Notes: a model not told the origin generated them from the sequence alone. A stretch of 64,000 nucleotides of DNA from Streptomyces subrutilus (GCF_008704535.1 NZ_CP023701.1:3908501-3972500), one strand, 5' to 3'. Positions 7,433 through 18,192 are shown, numbered from the stretch's first letter. A program made the numbers and translations.

Positions 7433-8581
7433 TCAGCCGGCGCCGCCCGCGATGTCGAGGGCCCGCAACACGTCCGCGGTCAGGTCGTCGGTGTCCTCTG
7501 CTCCGGCGGAGAAGCGGATGAACCCCTCCGGCACGGCGTCTCCACCCCACCGTCCGCGCCGCTCGGCGGTGGACCGCACCCCGCCGAAGCTGGTCGCGTC
7601 CTCGACCAGGTGCAGGGCGGCCATGAACCGTTCCGCGTGCGCACGATCGGGAAGCGTGAAGGAGACCACCGAACCGAAGCCCCGCATCTGCCGGGCGGCC
7701 GTCTTGTGCGCGGGGTCCGCGGGCAGACCGGGATAGCGCAGCCCCGTCACGTCGGCCCGGCCGGTCAGTGCTTCGGCGACGGCCAGCGCGTTGGCCCACT
7801 GGCGCTGGGCGCGCAACTGGATGGTGGCCAGGGAGCGGTGCGCCAGCCAGGCCTCCATCGGGCCGGGGATCGCGCCGACGATCTTGCGCCACTGCCGTAC
7901 CCGGGCCGCCAGCTCCGACGAGCGGCAGACGACGTACCCGAGGAGCAGGTCGCCGTGGCCGGTCAGGCCCTTGGTGCCGCTGGCCACGGAGAAGTCCGCC
8001 CCGAGCTCCAGCGGCCGCTGGCCGAGCGGGGTGGCGAGGGTGTTGTCGACGGCGACGAGGGTCCCCCCGGAGTGGGCGGCGTCGACCAGGCGCCGTACGT
8101 CGCAGACGTCGAGGCCGGGGTTGGACGGGGTCTCGATCCACAGCAGCCGGGCGCCGTCGAGGACCGCGAGCTGGGCGTCCTCGCCGGTGGGGGCGGTGCG
8201 CACGTCGATCCCGTACGCCTCCAGCTGCTCCCGGAGCAGGGGCAGCGCCTGGTAGCCGTCGTCGGGCAGGACGACGGTCTCCCCGGTGCGCGCGTGGGCG
8301 AGGAGGACCGCGGAGACCGCCGCCATCCCGGAGGCGAAGACGACGGTGTGCACCTCCTCGCCGGGCGCCTCCAACTCGCCGATGGCCCGTTCGAGCAGGG
8401 TCCACGTGGGATTGGTGTCGCGCCCGTAGGTGTACGGGCCCTCTACGTCGCCGGGCAGGTGGAAGTGGGCGGCGAACACGGGCCCGGGCAGGGTCGGTTC
8501 GTTCTTGACGGGGTCGGGCAGACCGGCCCGTACGGCCCGGGTGCCGTCGCCGAGCGGCGGGGTGCGGTCGTGGTCGTTCAC
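7433..8581 (-). CDS. Cystathionine gamma-lyase/gamma-synthase family PLP enzyme
   Basis: 382 aa, the usual length for the Cys/Met-metabolism PLP family. Features are the Tyr/Arg region YTYGRDTNPTW near residue 45, VDNTLATPL, and the PLP lysine in SGTKGLTGHGD (about residue 200). Members make or split cystathionine in transsulfuration, or act as methionine gamma-lyases; sequence alone does not decide which. The GTG start overlaps the ptpA stop (GTGA), indicating translational coupling. It is the last gene of a three-gene operon and is followed by a strong hairpin. Confidence 0.88.
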   Translation of the reverse strand: MNDHDRTPPLGDGTRAVRAGLPDPVKNEPTLPGPVFAAHFHLPGDVEGPYTYGRDTNPTWTLLERAIGELEAPGEEVHTVVFASGMAAVSAVLLAHARTGETVVLPDDGYQALPLLREQLEAYGIDVRTAPTGEDAQLAVLDGARLLWIETPSNPGLDVCDVRRLVDAAHSGGTLVAVDNTLATPLGQRPLELGADFSVASGTKGLTGHGDLLLGYVVCRSSELAARVRQWRKIVGAIPGPMEAWLAHRSLATIQLRAQRQWANALAVAEALTGRADVTGLRYPGLPADPAHKTAARQMRGFGSVVSFTLPDRAHAERFMAALHLVEDATSFGGVRSTAERRGRWGGDAVPEGFIRFSAGAEDTDDLTADVLRALDIAGGAG

Positions 8582-9069
8582 GCGGGGGTCTCCTTCATGG
8601 CTTCGCGCACGGCGTCGAGCAGGCCGGGGCTCGCGGCCTCGACCAGCTCCAGGCACTCCTCGAACCCGTCGAGGGACCCGTAGTAGGGGTCCGGCACGTC
8701 GGTGTCCGAGGCCGCGGCCGACGGGTCGTAGGACCGCAGCAGCCGGACCTTGGCGGTGTCCTGCGGGGTGGGGGCGAGGTCCCGCAGATCGCGCAGGTGG
8801 CCGGCGTCGAGGGCGATCACCAGGTCGAGCCGGGCGAACCAGGACGACCGGAACTGCCGGGCACGGTGGTTCTGGGCGTATCCCGCCGACTCCAGGACGG
8901 CAACGGTGCGCGGATCGGCGCCGTCGCCCTCGTGCCAGCCGCCGGTGCCGGCGCTGTCGACCTCCACCAGGCCGTCGAGCCCCGCCTCGGTCACGCGGGC
9001 GCGGAAGACGGACTCGGCCATGGGCGAGCGGCAGATGTTGCCGGTGCAGACGAAGCACACGCGGTACAC
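8578..9069 (-). CDS. ptpA: Low-molecular-weight protein tyrosine phosphatase PtpA
   Basis: 163 aa LMW-PTP. The catalytic P-loop CTGNICRSP (about residues 8-16) follows the N-terminal strand, and the general acid Asp lies in DPYYGSLDGFEE near the C-terminus. These enzymes remove phosphate from tyrosine in proteins; S. coelicolor PtpA has been linked to secondary metabolite production. GTG start, 10 bp after the stop of the holin-like gene and overlapping the next gene by 4 bp, so it is the middle gene of an operon. Confidence 0.92.
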   Translation of the reverse strand: MYRVCFVCTGNICRSPMAESVFRARVTEAGLDGLVEVDSAGTGGWHEGDGADPRTVAVLESAGYAQNHRARQFRSSWFARLDLVIALDAGHLRDLRDLAPTPQDTAKVRLLRSYDPSAAASDTDVPDPYYGSLDGFEECLELVEAASPGLLDAVREAMKETPA

Positions 9070-9079
9070 GGGCGCCCGC

Positions 9080-9460
9080 TCAGTTCTTGTCGGGCAGCAG
9101 CATGTTCACGGCCCAGGAGACGACGGAGATGATCAGGCCGCCGAGGACCGCGGTCCAGAAGCCGTCCACGTGGAAACTGAGGTCGAGCTGCCGGGCGAGC
9201 CAGGAGGTCAGCAGCAGCATCAGGGCGTTCACGACGAGGGTGAACAGGCCGAGGGTGAGGATGAACAGCGGCAGCGAGAGCAGATTCACCAAGGGCTTGA
9301 CGAGGAAATTGACCAAGCCGAAGACCAGCGCGACCAGAATCAGGGTGAGGGTGCGGTGCCCGAGGCTGCTGCCGTCGTCGAGGCTGATGCCGGCGAGCAG
9401 CCAGATGGCCACGGCCAGCGCCGCGGCGTTGGCCAGCGTCTTGACTACGAAATTCGTCAT
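9080..9460 (-). CDS. Phage-holin-4-2-like small membrane protein (YvlD family)
   Basis: 126 aa with four predicted transmembrane helices, e.g. AAALAVAIWLLAGI, LILVALVFGLVNFLV, PLFILTLGLFTLVVNALMLLL and AVLGGLIISVVSWAV. The spacing and the GLVNFLVKPL motif match PF04020, a family of non-phage bacterial membrane proteins of unknown role. ATG 9460 was chosen as the start of the hydrophobic protein; the longer reading adds a low-complexity tail. First gene of the unit with ptpA and the PLP enzyme. Confidence 0.85.
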   Translation of the reverse strand: MTNFVVKTLANAAALAVAIWLLAGISLDDGSSLGHRTLTLILVALVFGLVNFLVKPLVNLLSLPLFILTLGLFTLVVNALMLLLTSWLARQLDLSFHVDGFWTAVLGGLIISVVSWAVNMLLPDKN

Positions 9461-9549
9461 GTGTCTGATCGTTGCAGAGAAGATCCCGCCGGAACATCCG
9501 CAGATCAGCGGATGCGACGGCGCGACCGAGTCCAAGGGGTACGAGGACG

Positions 9550-9867
9550 ATGAAGGCCTTCCGGCTGGATGAGCTCGAAGCGGAGCGGGCGGCCAACGAC
9601 GGCGCCTACCTGCAGTTCCTGCGCGAGCGGAACATGTCGGTGGGGCTGTACGCGCTCGACGCGGGCCAGGGCGACCCGCAGGCACCGCACCGCCAGGACG
9701 AGGTGTACTTCGTCGTGAGCGGCCGTGCCTCGATCACGGTGGGGGAGGAGACGACGACGGTGGCGCGCGGCAGCGTCGTCTACGTCCCGGCCGGGGTCCC
9801 GCACAAGTTCCACCACATCACCGAGGACCTGCGGGTGATGGTGGTCTTCTCCCCGCCGGAGGGCTGA
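9550..9867 (+). CDS. Small cupin-domain protein
   Basis: 105 aa single cupin. Motif 1 is PHRQDEVYFVVSGRA, with a His and Glu in place, and motif 2 is VYVPAGVPHKFHHI, with two His residues that can bind metal. The start ATG is preceded by GAGG. Function unknown; such small cupins are often metal-dependent enzymes or ligand sensors. It is divergent from the holin-ptpA operon. Confidence 0.85.
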   Translation: MKAFRLDELEAERAANDGAYLQFLRERNMSVGLYALDAGQGDPQAPHRQDEVYFVVSGRASITVGEETTTVARGSVVYVPAGVPHKFHHITEDLRVMVVFSPPEG

Positions 9868-10027
9868 GCAGAGGGCTCGGGCCCGCCCGGTTCCCGAGGG
9901 TCGCGCCCCCGGTCCCCCTAGGGGGCGGATCAGGGGAGGGCGGGGGCTCGCGGGCCCCCGGCCGGGACCCCGGCCTCCTAGCATCGAAAGCAGGACATCA
10001 GCGAACGATGAAGAAGAGGTCGAGGAC

Positions 10028-10255
10028 ATGGACGGCATCCGACAGGTATTCGCGGGCATGCCCTGGTGGGTCAAGTGGGTCGCCGTGCCGTTGCTGGCGC
10101 TTTTCGTCTTCGGCGGTGTGATCACCAGCATCCTGGGCGCGTTGATCGGCCTCGTCTTCAAGCTGCTGCTCTTCGTCGGCCTCGTCGCGGGACTGGTCTT
10201 CGTGGTGAAGAAGGTCCGCGGGGATTCCTCGAAGTCCTCGGCCGGGGACTGGTAG
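10028..10255 (+). CDS. DUF5326-type small membrane protein
   Basis: 75 aa. It starts MDGIRQVFAGMPWWVKW, has two adjacent hydrophobic helices (about 18-40 and 42-60) and ends with a charged tail KKVRGDSSKSSAGDW. This is a conserved Streptomyces protein of unknown function. AGGTCGAGG lies just upstream of the ATG. Confidence 0.85.
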   Translation: MDGIRQVFAGMPWWVKWVAVPLLALFVFGGVITSILGALIGLVFKLLLFVGLVAGLVFVVKKVRGDSSKSSAGDW

Positions 10256-10455
10256 CGGGTCCGGGTCCGGGGCCGGCGGTTCCGCGATTGGGCCAGGTGA
10301 GGGAACGTGGAGCGCGAAACCGCTCACACCGGGGGAATCGGCCGATAGAGTCGCAATCCGTGCCGGTACCTGGGCACCGAAAGCTGGTAGCACCGCCCTG
10401 ACCCGCGGTTACGTCGAGCAGCCGCCGAACACGACCCCCAGGAGCCACGGCAGAC

Positions 10456-10496
10456 GCGGGGGCGGCCCCCGCGGAGCGGGCCTCTCCGAGGCCCGC
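10456..10496 (+). promoter_or_regulatory. Two tandem hairpins in the ssgR leader
   Basis: Two perfect GC hairpins stand 20-60 nt before the ssgR start: 7 bp stem GCGGGGG/CCCCCGC at 10456-10472 and 9 bp stem GCGGGCCTC/GAGGCCCGC at 10476-10496. They could be a terminator for something upstream or an RNA structure in the ssgR leader; the sequence does not decide. Confidence 0.4.
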
Positions 10497-10517
10497 GGCC
10501 ACGCCTGGGGGTGAGCT

Positions 10518-11288
10518 TTGGCTTCGGTTCACAATCCCGGTGTACCGACCCTGATCGGCTCGGTGCAACGGGCGCTGAGGCTGCTGGAGGCCGTCGGCTC
10601 CCACCGCGACGGGGCCCCGGCGAAGCAGCTGGCGCGCGAGGCCGGGCTCCCGCTTCCCACCGCGTACCACCTGCTGCGCACCCTGACGCACGAGGGCTAT
10701 CTGCGCCGGGAGAGCGGGGTGTTCGTCCTCGGGGCCGCTGCCGGGCGGCTGGCCGGTGGAGGGCTCCAGCAGAAACGTCGCGGCATGATCGTCGATGCCC
10801 TCGCGCACTTCCGCGACGCGGTCGGGGCACCCGTCTACTTCGCGGTCTACCGCGAGGGCGAGATCGAGGTCGTGGGCGTCTCGGACACCCCGGACCGGCC
10901 GGCCTGCGAGGAGTGGGCGGACTTCCGGGATACCGGGCACGCACACGCCGTCGGGCAGTGCCTGCTCGGCCAGCTCGACGAGAAGACCCGCCGGGACCAC
11001 TACGACCGCCACCCGGTCGAGGCGCTCACCTCATACACCGTGCGCGACCTCAGGTCCTTGGAAGAGCGGATCGCGTCCCTCGAACGGATGCAGCCGGTGA
11101 CAGAGCGTCAGGAGTACGCGCTGGGGACGGTGTGTGCCGCCATCCCGATTACCGCGGGAGACGTAGCCGCAACCCTGGCCATTTCCCTTCCCTCGCATGA
11201 AGAAGGCCATTTGATGGCACTTATTGACCGACTCAGGGCGGAAGTGGGTGCATTGTTGAGCACCCTCTCGTTCTCTATCAGTATCTGA
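10518..11288 (+). CDS. ssgR: SsgR, IclR-type activator of ssgA
   Basis: 256 aa IclR-family protein. The N-terminal winged helix has RALRLLEAVGSH, AKQLAREAGLPLPTAYHLLR and THEGYLRRE; the effector domain spans about residues 85-250. It lies directly upstream of ssgA on the same strand, the arrangement in S. coelicolor where SsgR activates ssgA. The frame gives a TTG start (10518) preceded by GGGGGTGAG; no ATG or GTG is in a comparable position. The C-terminal residues (LSTLSFSISI) are hydrophobic. Transcription is needed for SsgA-dependent septation. Confidence 0.9.
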   Translation: MASVHNPGVPTLIGSVQRALRLLEAVGSHRDGAPAKQLAREAGLPLPTAYHLLRTLTHEGYLRRESGVFVLGAAAGRLAGGGLQQKRRGMIVDALAHFRDAVGAPVYFAVYREGEIEVVGVSDTPDRPACEEWADFRDTGHAHAVGQCLLGQLDEKTRRDHYDRHPVEALTSYTVRDLRSLEERIASLERMQPVTERQEYALGTVCAAIPITAGDVAATLAISLPSHEEGHLMALIDRLRAEVGALLSTLSFSISI

Positions 11289-11384
11289 AAACTCACTCCT
11301 TGTGATCTGCTAGCGCTTCCACCACTCTTGTCAAGAGGCCCTGGGGGACCATTCCTGGCCACTTCCACTACAGCGGGGTAGGCA

Positions 11385-11834
11385 ATGCGCGAGTCGGTAC
11401 AGGCAGAGGTCATGATGAACTTCCTCGTTTCCGAGGAGCTCTCGTTCCGCATCCCGGTGGAACTGCGCTACGAGGCCCGCGACCCCTACGCGGTCCGCCT
11501 GACGTTCCACCTCCCCGGAGATGCCCCGGTGACCTGGGCGTTCGGCCGGGAACTGCTCCTCGACGGCATCAACAAGCCGTGCGGCGACGGCGATGTGCAC
11601 ATCGCGCCCACCGACCCCGACGAGCTGTCCGACGTGCACCTCAGGCTGCAGGTCGGAGGCGACCGGGCCCTGTTCCGCGCGAGCGCGGCGCCGCTCGTCG
11701 CCTTCCTCGACCGCACCGACCGGCTGGTCCCGCTCGGCCAGGAGCGCAACCTGGGCGACTTCGAGGAGCACCTCGACGAGGCGCTGGACAAGATCCTGTC
11801 GGAGTCGCGGCAGAACGAACAGAACGCCGGCTGA
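11385..11834 (+). CDS. ssgA: SsgA, sporulation/cell division activator
   Basis: 149 aa. The protein shows the SALP-family signature: FLVSEELSFRIPVELRY, YAVRLTFHLPGDAPVTWAFGRELL and LVAFLDRTDRLVPLGQE. SsgA directs septum placement in sporogenic aerial hyphae. The start at 11385 gives the longer form MRESVQAEVMM...; ATG 11412 or 11415, with AGAGG just upstream, would give the shorter form. It is preceded by ssgR and followed by a convergent YibE/F gene. The 96 bp gap from ssgR is less GC-rich than its surroundings and probably holds the ssgA promoter. Confidence 0.95.
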   Translation: MRESVQAEVMMNFLVSEELSFRIPVELRYEARDPYAVRLTFHLPGDAPVTWAFGRELLLDGINKPCGDGDVHIAPTDPDELSDVHLRLQVGGDRALFRASAAPLVAFLDRTDRLVPLGQERNLGDFEEHLDEALDKILSESRQNEQNAG

Positions 11835-11980
11835 GGCCGCCCGACGGCGGCCGGCACCTGCCGGAGCGGGCCGACGCGCGCCGGAGTCGGCCTACGCCTA
11901 CCGAGCCGGACCGACGCCGACCGACGCGCGCCGAGCGGTACCGGCGCCGACCGACGTCGGGGCCCTCCCGGCGCGCTCCC

Positions 11981-13363
11981 TCAGCGCTTGCGCCGTCGGC
12001 CCCGGCCGCCGCTGCGGCCCGGCCCGGAGGACGCGGCCGCCCCGGCCGGCGCCGCCCGGTCGGCGGACACCACCAGCGCGGCCAGTGCCGTCGTCACCGG
12101 GACCGAGGCCACGAGGCCGATCGAGCCCACGAGGGTGCGCACGATCTCTTCCGCGACCAGCTCGCTGTTGGCCACCGATCTCATGCTGCTGTTCGCGATG
12201 GAGAAGAGCAGGAGCAGGGGCAGCGCGGCGCCGGCGTAGGCCAGCACCAGCGTGTTCACCACGGACGCGATGTGGTCGCGCCCGATCCTGATGGCCGCCT
12301 TGTAGAGACCGCGCGGCCCCAGCGAGGAGTCGGCCTGGTGGAGTTCCCACACGGCGGAGGTCTGGGTGACCGTCACGTCGTCCAGTACGCCGAGCGAGCC
12401 GATGATCACGCCCGCGAGCAGCAGTCCGCTCATGTCGATGTTCGGGTACAGCCCGTGGATCAGCCCGGTGTTGTCGTCGGTGTTGCCGCTGAGGAACGCC
12501 CAGTCGATGAACAGCGAGCCCAGCAGCCCGATCAGCATCAGGGACACCAGAGTGCCCAGGACGGCGACCGAGGTGCGGGCCGTCAGGCCGTGACACATGT
12601 AGAGCGCGATGAGCATGATCGCGCTCGCTCCCACGATCGCGACGACCAGCGGATTGGATCCCTGGAGAATGGCGGGGAGGATGAAGAGGGTCAGCACGCC
12701 GAAGCTGATGACCAGCGCGATCAGCGCGAACAGCCCCCGCATCCGCCCGACCAGGACGACGGCCACGGCGAAGATCCCGGCCAGCAGCGCCATCGGGAAC
12801 TTGCGGTTGACGTCGATCACCGAGTACTGGAGGTCCCGCGGCGCGTCCGGGGCGTAAGCGACCACCACCTCCTGGCCGTTCGCCAACTGGCGCGGTGCGC
12901 CGGGCTGGACGATCTCCACGAAGGTCCGGCCCTTCTCCGGGCCCGTCCGCACCTCGATCGTGGCCTTCTTGCACTCGCCGGTCTGCTCGGCCCGCGCCTC
13001 GCGGCCCTGCGGAGTGGACGTGTCACCGGTGGCCGGCACCTGCGAGGCGTTGACGGATTTGCAGTCGACCTGTGCGAGGGACACGACCGCCCCCTGCTGG
13101 GTCTGGCGGTCGAAGCCGACCCCCGACCGCTCGTGCGCAGGCGCCCCGCCCGGCCACAGCACCACCAGACCGACGACGACAGCCGTCGCGAAGGGGATCA
13201 GTACCGCCGCGATGACCTTGCGGAGGTGCTTCGAGACGGGCGCTGCCGGACCGTGGTGGTGGCTGTGGGAGTGGCCGGTGGACTGCGCCGGACCTGCGTG
13301 CGCAGGGTCGGTGTGATCAATGTGGTCTGTGGGCTTGGTGGGGGGCTGCGGCGAGGACGTCAC
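11981..13363 (-). CDS. YibE/F-family multispanning membrane protein
   Basis: 460 aa from the chosen GTG. A His-rich N-terminal stretch (TGHSHSHHHGP) precedes the first helix, then an extracytoplasmic domain of about 110 residues, then about seven hydrophobic helices such as MALLAGIFAVAVVLVG, LFALIALVISFGVLTLF and LLLAGVIIGSLGVLDDVTVTQ; the last motif is characteristic of PF07907 (YibE/F). The C-terminus is Arg-rich. Function of the family is unknown. GTG at 13396 would add 11 residues; neither start has a clear Shine-Dalgarno sequence. It is divergent from the TPP riboswitch/thiC unit. Confidence 0.85.
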   Translation of the reverse strand: MTSSPQPPTKPTDHIDHTDPAHAGPAQSTGHSHSHHHGPAAPVSKHLRKVIAAVLIPFATAVVVGLVVLWPGGAPAHERSGVGFDRQTQQGAVVSLAQVDCKSVNASQVPATGDTSTPQGREARAEQTGECKKATIEVRTGPEKGRTFVEIVQPGAPRQLANGQEVVVAYAPDAPRDLQYSVIDVNRKFPMALLAGIFAVAVVLVGRMRGLFALIALVISFGVLTLFILPAILQGSNPLVVAIVGASAIMLIALYMCHGLTARTSVAVLGTLVSLMLIGLLGSLFIDWAFLSGNTDDNTGLIHGLYPNIDMSGLLLAGVIIGSLGVLDDVTVTQTSAVWELHQADSSLGPRGLYKAAIRIGRDHIASVVNTLVLAYAGAALPLLLLFSIANSSMRSVANSELVAEEIVRTLVGSIGLVASVPVTTALAALVVSADRAAPAGAAASSGPGRSGGRGRRRKR

Positions 13364-13445
13364 CGGCTGATCATCGCAAGAGATGAGGGGGCCCACTGTT
13401 CAGCACGCCCTAGAGGACGCTAGCGTGGGGGCACCTTTGCACAAC

Positions 13446-15363
<1,918 letters not shown>

Positions 15364-15376
15364 CGCACGCCCAGGA

Positions 15377-15417
15377 GAGCGCCTCCTCAAGGGCCCAAGG
15401 CCCTTGAGGAGGCGCTC
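15377..15417 (+). terminator. Strong intrinsic terminator of thiC
   Basis: An 18 bp perfect stem (left arm 15377-15394, right arm 15400-15417) with a five-base loop starts 14 bp after the thiC stop. Confidence 0.9.
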
Positions 15418-15463
15418 CGCGTGCTTGCGCTGCAGCGCGCTCCAGCTCCTGGAGTGCGTCGCC

Positions 15464-15828
15464 ATGACCATGTGATACCGAAGCCTCGGCGGCACCGGCA
15501 TAGAGGTCAGCGCACACTGCCTCGGCACGATGATGTTCGGGGCGGTCTGCAACCCGGACCACCAGGAGTGCGCCCGGATCGTCCGCGCCGCGCTCGACCA
15601 GGGCATCAACGTCGTCGACACCGCCGACATGTGCTCCTCGGGGGAATCCGAGGAGAACGTCGGCAAGGCGCTCAAGGGACGGCGGGACGAGGTCGTCCTG
15701 GCCACCAAGGTGCACTTCCACATGGGCGAGGGAGAACCCGGTGAGGGCCGCGACCGCAGCGGTAATTCGCGCCGGTGGATCGTGCGGGGCGTGGAGGACA
15801 GCCTCCGGCGGCTGGACACCGACCGGGG
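15464..15828 (+). pseudogene. Aldo/keto reductase remnant (early stop and truncated)
   Basis: The reading ATG-ACC-ATG-TGA-TAC-CGA shows an in-frame stop at codon 4 of what would be the normal AKR N-terminus (MTM-YRSLGGTGIEVS). After the stop the frame continues with good AKR features: LGTMMFG, INVVDTADMCSSGESEE (the catalytic Asp region) and VVLATKV. Similarity ends after SLRRLDTD near 15828, where an intact enzyme would run a further 200 residues; the sequence beyond is unrelated and low-complexity. Restart at ATG 15530 would yield only a fragment. Confidence 0.8.
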
Positions 15829-15938
15829 GCGTGGCGCCGGCCCTCCCTGGCCGAGGCGGCCCAACGGCGCCGTCCCCTGGAGGACCGGGCCGCGGGATGG
15901 GCGACCCGGCCGCACGTCCGGGGCCGTGTACAGCCGTT

Positions 15939-15983
15939 GTTTCACGTGAAACAGGGATCCAGGGCGGATGTTTCACGTGAAAC
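15939..15983. promoter_or_regulatory. parS: parS cluster 2: two ParB-binding sites
   Basis: Two perfect GTTTCACGTGAAAC sites at 15939-15952 and 15970-15983, start-to-start 31 bp. They lie in the non-coding stretch between the AKR remnant and the stop of the next gene on the opposite strand. Confidence 0.95.
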
Positions 15984-16057
15984 ACGGGCACCGCCGTCCG
16001 GGCCCGGGACGGTCCCGGCCCGGTGGCGGCCCGGTGGCGTCCGCACGGCCGTGACGG

Positions 16058-16858
16058 TCAGTCCGGCTGGTGTTCCGGGCCGCCGAAGTCCGGGCTCGTG
16101 AAGTCAGGAGGCGAGTAGCCGGGCCGGGGGCCCTCCGACGCGCTACCCGGACTCGTGAAGTCGGGCGCCGTGTAACCCAGGTTGGGAATGCGTCCCCTGC
16201 GGGAGGGCGGCGTACCGGGGTTCCGGCTCGGGTCGGCCAGCGCGTCCCGGAGGAACGGCATGATCCCGCGCTCCAGGAGGGCGTGGCGCCATGCCTCGCG
16301 GGCCCGGGCCACCTCGTCGGGAACCGTCTCGGTCTCCTCGGGCACCACCTCGGTGGAGCTGTTGCGGACCGCCGTGACCAGCAGGCCGATCACGGCGAAC
16401 AGCAGGGAGGCCGCGGTGAGGGCCCCGAAGAGCCAACCGGCCGTCAGCATGGTCCGGGCGAACGCCGGCTCCGGGTCGATCGTCTTCAGGCTGTAGCCCA
16501 CGAGCAGGAAGATGAGCATGGCGGTGCCCGCCAGCACCGGCGCGAGCACCGCGACGACGGCGCCGGCCCCCGCTCCGTCACCGCTCTGCGCGCCGTCCTC
16601 CCCGTCCGCCGATCCGGGGGTGGAGAGCAGTTCGTCGCGCCGTTCCCCGCGGATCTTCACGTAGTGGTCGTACTCGGCCGCTGCCGCGGCCACCAGGAGC
16701 GCCGTGGCCCCCATGGCCATGGTGCGCAACTGTTCGGCGTTCAGACGTTCGCCGATGGTGGCGAGCTCGGGCCGGTCCGGCGCCGTGCGCAGCGCCTCGT
16801 CCAGGAGGCGGTCGAACTCCGGCCGGTCTTCGGTCAGCAGGTGCGGAGCGCTGGTCAT
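16058..16858 (-). CDS. Hypothetical membrane protein with C-terminal repeats
   Basis: 266 aa, not recognised as a known family. The N-terminal half is soluble and acidic, with a small hydrophobic patch MGATALLVAAAAAEY. Two clear transmembrane helices follow: VVAVLAPVLAGTAMLIFLLVGYS and GWLFGALTAASLLFAVIGLLV. The cytoplasmic tail holds two imperfect copies of Y-[TS]-[AP]-PDFTSP (separated by about 18 residues). ATG 16858 is favoured because GGGGGA lies 6-7 nt upstream. Confidence 0.75.
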   Translation of the reverse strand: MTSAPHLLTEDRPEFDRLLDEALRTAPDRPELATIGERLNAEQLRTMAMGATALLVAAAAAEYDHYVKIRGERRDELLSTPGSADGEDGAQSGDGAGAGAVVAVLAPVLAGTAMLIFLLVGYSLKTIDPEPAFARTMLTAGWLFGALTAASLLFAVIGLLVTAVRNSSTEVVPEETETVPDEVARAREAWRHALLERGIMPFLRDALADPSRNPGTPPSRRGRIPNLGYTAPDFTSPGSASEGPRPGYSPPDFTSPDFGGPEHQPD

Positions 16859-17013
16859 GTGCATCCCCCGATGCTCCGTGGAAGCCGGTCCGCCCGTGGA
16901 GAACCGGGCGCCGGCACAAACGGAGGAGAGCCTGCTACGGATAGAGCGATGGTAGAGCGCCCCCGCCTTCCGTCGACAGGGGCTTTCCGGAAAATACCCT
17001 CGGGCGAGAGCCC

Positions 17014-18156
17014 TCAGTCGTCCAACGGCAGTCGTACGACCAGCAGTTTGCCCGCCATCGTGACCCCGCCGTCCATCGCGATGGCCAGTCCCTGCGCGTA
17101 CACGTGCGGGCCGTTCACGGCCTCCGGGCCGCGGGCCTCGTCACCGTCCTCGGCGCCCACCTCGCCGAGCAGGTAGGGGATCGGGCTGTGCCCGTGCACC
17201 ACCCGGCTTCCGCCGTAGGTGCCGAGGAGTTCGCGTACGGCCTGGGGGCCGGTGTCCTCGTCGCGGAAGGCGAACCGCTTGGTGAACTTGCGGAAGAGGT
17301 CCCAGGTGACGTCGGCGTCGTTGCGGTTGAGGAGTTCGTGGATGGTGTCGTTGACGTCCTCGACGGAGTCGCCGTAGTCCAGGTAGGCCGTGGTGTCGGA
17401 GTGCAGCAGGAGGTGGTCCTCCTCCAGCACGGCCGCGTCCAGCCGCGACATCCACTGCAGGTGGACGTCCTGCAGGCGCTCCATGTCGGTGCGCTGGCCG
17501 CCGTTGAGGAGCCAGGCGGCCTGGAAGGTGGCGGTGCCCGCCCCGGAGGCCACGGGGGTGTCCCCGAACCGCTTGGCGCCGATCAGCAGGAGCTCGTGGT
17601 TGCCCATGAGCGCCTTGCAGTAGCCGCCGGCGGCGGCGGCCTCCGCGGACAGCCGCATGACGAGGTCGATCACCCCGATGCCGTCGGGTCCGCGGTCGGT
17701 GAAGTCGCCGAGGAACCAGAGCCGGGCGTTCCCGGCGGACCAGCGCCGCTCGTCGTCGATCAGGCCCTGGGTGTGGAGCTCGGTCACGAGCTCGTCCAGG
17801 TAGCCGTGGACGTCGCCGACCACGTAGAGGGGCCCGGGACCGCCCGGTACGGGTTCCTGGGGGACGTACTGGATCTGGACCGTGTCCCCGGGGCCGCCGA
17901 TCGCGCCCCGCCCGATGACGGGCAGGTCGCGCTGGGTCGGCGTGTAGCCCTCCGGGTCCTCCGGTTCGGGTGCGTGGCCCATCGCGGGCGCGGACGGAGC
18001 GCCCCCGCCGTAGTACGCCGGGTACCCGCCGTAGACGGGCGCCTCGTCGGCGTACCCGCTGGACACGGCGTACGGGGCCGGTTCGGTGACCGGGACCCGG
18101 AAGTCCCGCAGCGTCTCCGTCCGGACCGCGGGTCCCTGACCGGCCCCCTGAGTCAT
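17014..18156 (-). CDS. Metallophosphoesterase (diadenosine tetraphosphatase/PPP-like)
   Basis: 380 aa. A Pro/Gly/Tyr-rich, probably disordered N-terminus (about 110 residues) precedes a calcineurin-like phosphoesterase domain with GDVHG, GDFTDRGPDG, LMGNHELLL and VVHGHSP in order, which bind the two metal ions. The usual roles are hydrolysis of dinucleoside polyphosphates or phosphoproteins. ATG 18156 has GGAGGGG 4-5 nt upstream, so the longer reading is rejected. A hairpin lies in the leader. Confidence 0.88.
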   Translation of the reverse strand: MTQGAGQGPAVRTETLRDFRVPVTEPAPYAVSSGYADEAPVYGGYPAYYGGGAPSAPAMGHAPEPEDPEGYTPTQRDLPVIGRGAIGGPGDTVQIQYVPQEPVPGGPGPLYVVGDVHGYLDELVTELHTQGLIDDERRWSAGNARLWFLGDFTDRGPDGIGVIDLVMRLSAEAAAAGGYCKALMGNHELLLIGAKRFGDTPVASGAGTATFQAAWLLNGGQRTDMERLQDVHLQWMSRLDAAVLEEDHLLLHSDTTAYLDYGDSVEDVNDTIHELLNRNDADVTWDLFRKFTKRFAFRDEDTGPQAVRELLGTYGGSRVVHGHSPIPYLLGEVGAEDGDEARGPEAVNGPHVYAQGLAIAMDGGVTMAGKLLVVRLPLDD

Positions 18157-18192
18157 CGACCCCTCCACCACCGTCGCGCTGCCGTACACCTG

